Source: Undaria pinnatifida (Eukaryota; Sar; Phaeophyceae; Laminariales; Alariaceae). From it: DNA of 64,000 bases. Position 1 is the first letter of the stretch. Every line of letters starts with the position of its first letter. The DNA lies in contig JABAKD010000020.1 in the NCBI GenBank assembly GCA_012845835.1, positions 16,280,306 to 16,344,305 of the forward strand, read 5' to 3'. A program made the position numbers and the translations under genes. Positions 56,801-64,000 of this stretch are shown one piece after another. The notes under the pieces were generated by a model, which saw only the letters and a program-made list of their open reading frames with translations, ran no database searches and was not told where the DNA came from.

Positions 56801-59800
56801 CAAGCCGCAACGAAACCAGACAAGCCGCACACAACAAACCCTGCATCAACCCATGAATCAAAATATCACCCACGGTCAAGCACTCGACCTCTCCATCCAT
56901 CCCATTACGGACACACGCGGGCCGTCCCATTCTACCCCACCCAATCCCACCCCACCTCACCCCATCCCATCGCATCCTACCCCAGCCTACCTCATCCCAC
57001 CCCATCCCACCCTCCACCAGCATCTCACCTGCTTAATCCACGACTCCGCCTGTGCCACAGTCATCGTTCCAAAAAAGCTCCTCGCCCCTATCGCCATCCT
57101 CACAAGTCCAGAAAAATCTTCCGGCACATACGCCACCGACGCCGTACACACCACACCTCCCCGGCCACAAGCCATCCTGGTCGCATCCACCTGCAGGCTC
57201 ACAAACGGCCCCTTCCACCCCAACCTGAGACACGACTCACGCTGCACCGTAAGCGCCGCAGCAACGCTCGCCCGCACCTCCCCACACAAATCCGTCAACA
57301 ACTCATCCGCCGCATCCGGGGTCGGTCCGAACCCGTACGAGCTGTTACTTCGCGGGGAAAGCTCGTCCGCCAATAGCTTAAACCCAAGCTTGGCCGATTC
57401 GTCGTGGGGGCTCGTGGAGTTAAGGGCGCAGGAGAGCACGAAGTTGCGGTGCGAGGCCGCGCGCGCGCCCGCGGCCCCAGCGGAGTTTCTGCCGCTAGAA
57501 TGTCTACCACTACCGCCGCTATAGCCGGCGCCACCAGCACCGGTGCCGTTAGGGCCAACGCCACAGGCAAGCCCGCCGAGGGCGCCATTTAGGCCATTTA
57601 GGATGCTACCACCGCTGAGACCCCCGGGAAGGGCCGAAGATGTACCAGCGGCAGCAGCAGCGGCAGCGGCGGCGGCGGAAGCGGCTTGAGCAGACGTGCG
57701 TGGGGAGGTTGATTTGACCCTAGGGTATACGCGTTTCCTCGTGGGTGTGCCTGCAATCCTCGACAACGTTTTTGCGATGCGATACAATGCGCCAACAGAC
57801 AGCGGTGACGCATGGAAGGCGGGGGGGAAGAGGAAGTGGAGGAGGGGGGGGGGGCGGGAGGAGGAGGAGAAGGAGGAGAAGGAGAAGGGGGGGAGAAGGC
57901 GGAGGGGGTCGGGGGGGGGGGGGGGGGAAGAGGACGAGGAGAACGAAGAGGACGAGGTGCAGGACGAGTAGGACGAGGCGCAGGACGACAAAAACGAGGA
58001 GGAGGAGGGGATGCAGCGGTTAAGGGGTTGGGTTGTTAACCCTTTTCACTACAGCAAAACACATTCTTCTACAGTTCTCAAATTTGAAGCAGTTTGTCCC
58101 CAGAACGCGAGGGAGGCGTTCTAAAATGGGGTACCTAAGCATGACGAGAACGAGTGTAGGACGGGGTGCAGTCGCTATGGGATTTTGGTTAATCCTTTTA
58201 CTATTAATACTGCAAACAAATATCATCCTGATCAAGCTCCAAGCACTTTTCGCCAAAAAACGCGGGTGGAGTTCCACGCGGGTTTAGTTACCGTACACCT
58301 TGTACCAGGTAGCGCGCAAGAAACACGCCCCCTCGGACGATTATCTTAGCTGATTTTCTAGATTATAATGGGGGCGGTAAGTCTTGAGAGAGCAACCACC
58401 GAGTGATGCATCTCGAGATCTTTCCACAAAGCCAGCGTTCTCGTTGGGTGTCGAACCCGCCTGGGTTTGGAAAAACCCACCCTGGAATTCGTCGCAGAGG
58501 CTGTGTAATCTTGCATGTTATAGGGTAGTCTAACTCGTTAACCCCGGCGGATAGAAGGCCTTCTGCGTGGCTTAGCCTCTCACCGTTCGGATTGGCTTTC
58601 TTCGACGCCAGGGCGTTCGCCTTCATGATCGCTGCGTGCTCCACGACGTGTTTTTTGGAGAGGTGGTTGAGCATGCCGCTCGTGCCCGACCCTCCGTAGC
58701 CCCCGCTCGCTTCCACGTGGGTGTAGGTTGAACCGCACCTGGCGTTGCAATGAGGACATCGTACCAATACGGGCTAACGTTCACGTCGCTATGATGAGGA
58801 TATCGTTTCGAAAAATGTATCGCTGTGTGGTAAGGGTATCGTGTCGATAAAAGTATAATTTACACTACTGCAGTGCCGGCAAGGAGAGCGTTTCGAAAAA
58901 GAACAGGCGAGAGGGTTAAGGGTTCCTCCTGAATGTCGGCGTAACCGTCTGCAACTTGTGGTTGTACCAGGGACCCATCACGAGACTATGACCGAGCTTC
59001 TCGTAGGACGTAAAAAGCGGGGTGCGTGGTAGTTTCATTGAACAAACTACCAGGTGGGTATATTAGTTCCAGTGTTTTGAACCTCTCCAAACGAGTTATA
59101 TTATGAAAAAGGAAAATACACTCCAGCTGTGAGATCGAAGATTTCGTCGAAACTCATCTTTGCAAGCTGTGTGTGATACTCCGATCGCGCGTATTACGAG
59201 TTGTGTGTCCTCATTAAGGATATAGGTCGGCGACTCCCCTTACAACAACAGCAGTGTAGCTATCAGGGTCAACAGGATGATTTTAGTCAGTCTGTGCGCG
59301 GAAACTATAAAACCCGTTTCTGAGGGGGACAAAATCTGACAGCTGTGAAGGGAAATGTAACCTTTGATCAAGTGAATCTTGTAAGTCGAATAACCGGTGA
59401 GGGGGTGGGGCGGAGTTTCGAAGGACGTGGGGGCCTGGTTTTGATCAAAAGCGAGCGGGTTTGGAGGAGGGGGGGGGGGGGGGGGAAAGGGGGCAATTTG
59501 TGCATGTAAGCTATAAATCCTTCCGAGGGGATAAATCTGACGGTTTTGGCATCAGTATATTATTGGGGGCGGGGGGGGGGGGGTTGGGGCGGGGGGGGGG
59601 GGGGGGGGGGCGGGGGGGGCAGCTCAATATGTGCCTGGAAACTATACCTGGTACATTATTTTGAGGGGATAAATGTGACGGTTTTGGAAATAATACATCA
59701 GTTTATCATGTATATCCTGGGGTAAGTCGTACAATCAGTGAGTAAAGAGAGGGTGGAGTGTTCGAGGGGGTGGGGTTGGGATGGGTTGGGGGGGAGGTGG

Positions 59801-62199
59801 GGGGTGTGGGGGCGGGGGGGGGGGCGGGGGGGGGAGGAAGGGCTTTAGGTGAGGGGTTTGTTATACGTGTGGTGCTAGGTCTAGGCGATGGTGCGGGTGA
59901 TGGGGAAGAAGGGGGCGTTCGAGGCGGGGGGGGGGGGGGGAACACAGCGGCATGGATGGCTCTCGAAAGATAATGAGTTACATTGTATCAGTGCGCAGAA
60001 TGATCATGGATCGAAATCGCCTTGAAAAATAAGGGCGAGGGATTTATACGGCGGTATGTACGGCAGTACAGATTACCGGCACCTACCAGTACTCTACGTC
60101 AAGCTGAAACGCGAACTGCAATGTGGTTTCATGGCTTGGGCATTGCTTTAGAATCCCCCCCTCCGCCAAGGCAAAAATACTACCAGGTATAAAAATAGGG
60201 CAATGCTTGATAGTCTACAGCAGCAACCAGATGACACGTGGGAATAAGATTATACAATTTCCCCGCCGCCCCATCAAAAATCGCCCCCCCCCCCCCCCGC
60301 AAATACCTCCCCCCTTCCCCGTCGCCCCGCCCGCCCCATCGAAAATAAAAATCCGCCAGAATAATAAGCACTACCCGACAGTAGTTGATATCACCTCTTC
60401 ACCTTTCGAGCCATCCATGCAGTACGATAGCTCCAAATTAATGTATATATGGCCTTCAAGTTCAAACTAACCCCCCCGCGCCCCTCCTTCCCCGCCACCC
60501 CCACCATCGCCTAGACCTAGCACCACGCGTACAGTAAGCTCCCGTACAATTAGGCGACTTAAAAATGTTGGAAATCCCATCCACCCCCGCCCCCCGCCCC
60601 CCCCTTAAAACCCCGCCATCCCCCCAACGGTTATACGACTTAAATGATTTACATATCATAATAACCACAGCTGAAGTGTTTTTTTTTCATTTTCTAAATA
60701 ACCTGAAGCATTCCACAACCGTCAGATTTTGTCCCCCTCAGCAACAGGTTTTACAGTTTCCGTGCATAGATTGCATCACCCTGTTGACCCTGGTACAAGC
60801 TACACTGCTGTAGTTCCAAGGGGAGTCACCGACCTATATCCGCAACGAGGACACGCACAGTAGTAGTACGCGCGATTGAAGTATCACACACAGCAGAACC
60901 TATTTCAGCGGTTCCTTGGTTCCCCTTCTCGGGGTGAGGGCTAAGTCGGGGAGAGGCGAGGGGCGATGTCACGGTTTCCACACCGTGTTCGTAAAAAAAT
61001 CGAGATCGCTGCACCACAAGGTTTCACTTCTCCAAAACGAGCATCCAGAGTGTTCGATCAATATTATATTGGTCATTGGTGTACAGGCAGTGCTATCAGA
61101 ATATAACCGGATTTTTTTTTGTTTTTTTTGTTAGATATCTTATTATCTAACAACCTCAACTCTGACCTTGACAAGTGCTTGGTGGTCGCATGACATTGAC
61201 GTCTTGCCTTCCCCCCTGTATCATTTAATTTAGAGACTACGTGACATGGTTCCAAACGTTATTACACCTCCTGGTATGTTTTGGGGTTGACTTTTGAAAA
61301 ACTCGCATACAAACACCAGTACAGTACAGACATAAACAGCCACAACCATCCACGCCAAACTTTTATCCATAGAAACATCCACAACTACGACACCTGCGAG
61401 CTCTCGCACGCAGCAGCAGCAGCAGTATTTATTGGCCATGCCTAGGGTAGAGTTACGTGATAACGCTCAACAGGCACCTGCCCATCCCAAGAACGTGCAC
61501 ACCAAACACAACTGCTGTGTGGCGAAATGCTATAAACTTCCAAACGCCAATACCAACATACTCCAAAAAGCCCCACCCCACTCGCACCCACCTATACGAG
61601 CGCTTTGGTAGTCCCAGCTCGGGCTGGGCCGGTTCCTCCACCATCACAATGCATCGCACATTCCGTCCCCCCGGTGTTGCGGGCTCGAAATTCTCGAAGT
61701 GCTGCCACACCCCTGAAGTTCGATGCTTCCGTTTCCTGCCCGAGAGCAACAAGCTCTCCTGAGTGCTATCGGAGGCAGCAGCAGCATCGACGGCAGCAGA
61801 TGCGGCTTGAGGGGAAGCAGCGGATGATGATGTCGGTGTTGGGGGAGGGGGCAGCATGGAGGAGGAAGTGGGGGGGGGTGAAGCCGATCCTGCTGCTGCT
61901 GTTACTGCTGCTGGTGCTGCCGCTGCTGCTGCTGGGGCTTCTCCTTCCCCTCGTCCTTTCTCCACTCCCCCTTCTCCTGCTCCTCGTGCTGCTGTTGCTG
62001 CGGCGGCGGCGGCGGCTGCTGCTGCCGCCGCCGCCGCTGCCTCTGCAGGGGTCCCCCCAGCTTTCGACGGCATCTGCCATGAAGGGCTGGGGGAATGATT
62101 GTTGGTGGTAGCCGTGCCGTGGCGGGGGGGGTCATTGGTCCGATCACCACCATCACCACCACCACCACCACTGCCACTTGCACTACTGCTGTCCGCCAT
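53805..62199 (-). CDS. BED-finger hAT transposase-like gene, at least six exons
   Basis: Exons 62199-61592 (ATG), 58773 to about 58390, about 57770-57029, 56840-56743, 56426-55968 and 55008-53805 (TGA). Junctions 3/4, 4/5 and 5/6 are phase-consistent; 1/2 and 2/3 are not settled, and a small exon at about 58125-58036 may intervene. A BED finger is split over exons 1-2: SGVWQHFENFEP, then RCPHCNARC and MLNHLSKKH. A hAT core follows: VSLQVDATRMACGRG in exon 3; CSEYRLHLTVANSL in exon 5; NSSRWTGQYALFDRLLQL made exactly at the 5/6 junction. The hAT dimerisation region (LLEFWKLHG ... VEQMLMVRMNSHLVREV) ends it. Long Ala, Gly and Pro runs separate the domains. It could be an element gene or a host gene derived from one. 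Confidence 0.75.
55010..55210. repeat. GGTTTGGTTT-rich intron sequence
   Basis: GGTTTGGTT, GGGGCGGTTTGGTTGG and TTTGGTTTGG units fill the acceptor side of the 959-base intron between exons 5 and 6. A matching GGTTTGGTTTGGG patch lies at the donor side (55870-55940). The paired T/G-rich flanks may have arisen by duplication. Confidence 0.5.
55255..55380 (-). repeat. Diverged dispersed-repeat copies
   Basis: CAAATACGTCAGCTTCGAATT...TGATGGTCGATACTCATCG TTGCACGCTGC parallels the reverse of the 11.05 kb landmark and also 20640-20690 (CAAGTACGTCAGCGGTGAG TTCGACC...TGGTCGATAATC). It lies in an intron of the hAT-like gene. From 55400 to 55850 I see only AT-rich intron with CAACA runs. Confidence 0.45.
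56460..56640. repeat. G-rich intron between hAT exons 4 and 5
   Basis: GGTGGTGG, long G-runs (56498-56518) and GGGGGGAGGG units fill the intron. On the transcript strand this is C-rich. Confidence 0.8.
57800..58020. repeat. GGA/GGGGAGG-rich intron between hAT exons 2 and 3
   Basis: AGGAGGAGGAG, GGGGG and GGACGAG units occur immediately upstream (in transcript sense) of exon 3. Glu/Gly/Arg-rich plus-strand ORFs are artefacts. The serine-rich minus-strand extension of exon 3 (57991-57830) is also probably intronic. Confidence 0.75.
59110..60000 (-). repeat. Long dispersed repeat with poly-G arms, copy 2 (inverted)
   Basis: Reverse-complement landmarks of 10140-11130 appear in order: CCAGCTGTGAGATCGAAGAT, CGAAACTCATCTTTGCAAGC, ATAGGTCGGCGACTCCCC and AACAGGATGATTTTAGTCAG. 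Three G-run blocks with ATAAATCTGACGGTTTTGG spacers follow, then GATAATGAG and the G-run near 59927. It lies in intron 1 of the hAT-like gene. Unlike copy 1, it carries an insertion of about 90 bases (59350-59440). Confidence 0.85.
60100..60480 (+). repeat. Related C-rich block of the same family
   Basis: GCAATGCTTTAGAATCCCCCCC, CAAAAATCGCCCCCCC, AAAATCCGCCAGAATAATAA and ATCACCTCTTCACCTTTCGA parallel the 10.2-10.3 kb part of copy 1 (AAATCCGCCACATTAATAA, ATCACCTCATTATCTTTCGA) with about 20-30% difference. Confidence 0.6.
60560..60905 (+). repeat. Dispersed repeat tail, copy 3
   Basis: CGTCAGATTTTGTCCCCCTC, TTTACAGTTTCCGTGCATAG, CTGTTGACCCTGGTACAAGC, GGGGAGTCACCGACCTATA and GCGCGATTGAAGTATCACA match 10890-11055 in the same orientation. 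Together with copy 2 it forms a head-to-head pair in the hAT gene's first intron. Confidence 0.8.
61900..62045. repeat. GCT/GCC trinucleotide run encoding polyalanine in hAT exon 1
   Basis: CTGCTGCTG/GGCGGCGGC runs code for alanine stretches in the minus-strand exon, preserving frame between the N-terminus and the BED finger. Confidence 0.8.
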
Positions 62200-62900
62200 C
62201 TCAAAGCCAGTACGCAAGGATATGGATACGTTTCGATACGAGTTCCGTCCTATAGCTGGATATATACCAGGGGGGTGCCTGCTGCGGTATATGGTGATGC
62301 GATGTGGTGATGCGATGTGGAAGCGAATTGCCCTTGGCTTGTGTGGGAGGGAGGGAGGTGGGTAAAATAACCAAATTTATTATTATGCCGGGATTTCGGA
62401 TTTTCTTCTGATTTTCCATGATGGCTCCCATATGTTATTTAGTATAATAACCGATTTAGTTTTATAATTATATTAAAACGGTTTTTATTTTATAAGACGT
62501 CGTGATACCCGTCCGTATGAAACCATAAGGACATTGTTTTATTCATATTAATAAGGAAGTAGTTCTTATATTTTGGTACAAAGCGGACCCAAACCGACAA
62601 CCGGGATGGGACTTGACTTTTCGGCTTGTTTGTGGCATGTGGCATCCCGTGGAAGGCAACAATCACGGGATTACATTCGTCTTACACGCCGTATATGTTT
62701 CTTGTCCCCTGGTTTTTTATTTTTGTGCATGTTCGAACCTGACAGTTCCGTCGAAAAACGGAGAACGCCCCAGGTGGATACTGCTGTCACAGAGCACTGC
62801 AGCAGCAGTTCAAACTGTATAGCTCTGCGCTGCTGCCTGTGATGATGTGCTGCACTACTGCACGCACCAGCGGCCAAGGCCGACTACGAACGAGCGCTGC
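62200..62900. other. Upstream flank of the hAT-like gene
   Basis: Contains a duplicated GTGATGCGATGTGG (62291-62319) and an AT-rich patch with AAACGGTTTTTATTTTAT (62440-62510) that could hold the promoter. No TATA box can be placed with confidence and no terminal inverted repeat was recognised. Confidence 0.3.
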
Positions 62901-63961
62901 CTGGGTTAGGAAGAAGGAGGGGCCTGCCTGCGCCAAAGCTGTCCAACATGGACTCTGACCCCCGCCGTTCGTCCGTGACGACCTGGTATCCAGCGTGGGC
63001 ACCACCGTTGCCCAGAGAATCCGCGCGCTGGACGCCGCTGCGCTGCTTCTTTCTGTGGCTACCGCTTGAACTTGACGAACCGCAAGATATATTGCTCGCG
63101 GTCACGACCAGACAAGGTGCCTGGCTGTGACCATATTTCGGGCCCCTGTAGACCACCAGGGCGAGGCTTCGCCAGCAGCCAGCTCGCCTCGGCCGACGGC
63201 GAGGTCTTTGCCGTCGCCTTCGACAATAAGGCGTACGGTCGTAAGGTGACACTATCATATCGCAGAGCACGCGGCGGGAGACCTCGCCGCGAGCCGACTC
63301 CCGGGCTCATGGCGCGCCCCGACAACCCTGGCACGATAACCACCCGAATCATGCACCGTGCTCCCCAACCCAGGAGCGGGGGACGTATAGGTGGGACAAC
63401 CCATATTTCGACGTTTTATGGGCGTCCACATCCTGGATATCTCCTGGATCACCTTTAGCACGGTTTCTCCCAAGAGAAAATCGTCCGCGTGCAAGTGGCA
63501 GCCTGCACCCTCTTGGATACTTCGAAGAGATATTATGATATTATACCCGGGAGCCACGTCCCTCCGCGTTTCTAAGCGTGTACTCCGTAGACACCGCGCT
63601 CCTTCCTCTGAAGCTCTCGCGCACGTCTCCCCCAGCGTTCTCTCCACGCTCCGGACAGCCTATGTCACTTCCGAATCCTCAACGTGTGGAATGGCGCAAC
63701 CGATCCACTCCCCCGACCGCTCAATCGCCATGTCGATACAACATTCGTCTCTCTGCTTTGCCCCGTCGAGGGCCCCGCGATGGTGGTCGCATTGGTCGCT
63801 CCAGCGGCGGGAATTTGGGTTTCCGCCACAACCAGGCTGGGTCGAAGGAGACGCGTCGCGGCGCCAACTGCAACAGCTCGGGGGAATACGGAGTTGCATC
63901 CAGCAACATGCGCTCGTCAGGGAGTATCCTGGGTGCATCCTCAGGTTTCATAGATAGGTGA
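62880..63961 (-). other. Open frames of uncertain coding status at the right edge
   Basis: A minus frame is open from 63938 to 63255 apart from one TAG (63660-63662). It contains CHLHADDFLLGETVLKVIQE, loosely like the reverse transcriptase (Y/F)xDD box. Plus frames (63391-63957, 63578-63961) are also long. No flanking RT motifs were found, so retroelement origin is only a suggestion. The window ends in a CAG run (63980-64000). Confidence 0.25.
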
Positions 63962-64000
63962 ATGTATATGGATAAGTCAAGCAGCAGCAGCAGTGCAGCA

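Noticed and set aside
56987..57991. Full 334-codon frame as a single hAT exon
   Set aside because: The serine/proline-rich first part is antisense of a GGA-rich low-complexity tract; an acceptor (GATTGCAG) lies near 57757, so only the later part is taken as exon.

Overview
This window looks like nuclear DNA of a eukaryote with long, intron-rich genes. The style (introns of 0.4-4 kb, GT-AG junctions, about half G+C, abundant microsatellites, chromodomain Ty3/gypsy and hAT elements) suggests a stramenopile, most likely a brown alga of the Ectocarpus type. That assignment is inference: no ribosomal RNA or organelle marker is present. There are no operons or CRISPR arrays.

Layout. (1) About 0.45-17.03 kb, minus strand: thirteen phase-compatible exons of one gene for an alanine/lysine/glutamate-rich coiled-coil protein of unknown family. 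Its 5' exons were not found and its 3' end lies beyond the left edge, where an exon segment is repeated three times in tandem. Its introns hold GAGT/GGGT tracts, an AACCC array, GGTATC and GATC minisatellites, and a cluster of about 20 short palindromes. (2) 17-29 kb: mostly gene-poor, with decayed unknown ORFs and a CATGG-rich stretch. (3) 29.12-37.42 kb, plus strand: a complete six-exon gene for an EXS-domain (ERD1/XPR1/SYG1-type) membrane protein of 383 residues. Every splice phase closes. Intron 1 carries a DNA element with inverted ends and repeated AAACGCCCC motifs. (4) 37.4-41.2 kb: minisatellites and non-coding sequence. (5) 41.2-44.6 kb, minus strand: a decayed chromodomain Ty3/gypsy retrotransposon with an open integrase ORF but a frameshifted and nonsense-mutated upstream part. 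(6) 45.9-50.4 kb: two families of miniature LTR elements (TRIM-like). One forms an LTR-sharing array. The other sits inside an AAT microsatellite and has LTRs with no difference seen. Both have a similar primer-binding-site-like sequence (TGGCGTCG...). (7) 53.8-62.2 kb, minus strand: an intron-split BED-finger hAT transposase-like gene. (8) 59.1-60.9 kb: copies of a poly-G/poly-C dispersed repeat, one an inverted partner of the copy at 10.1-11.1 kb.

Only the EXS gene, the coiled-coil gene and the BED-hAT gene look like spliced protein-coding genes. Much of the rest is transposon-derived or simple-sequence DNA. Exon borders were placed by hand from reading frame, splice consensus and phase arithmetic; no alignment or expression data were available.
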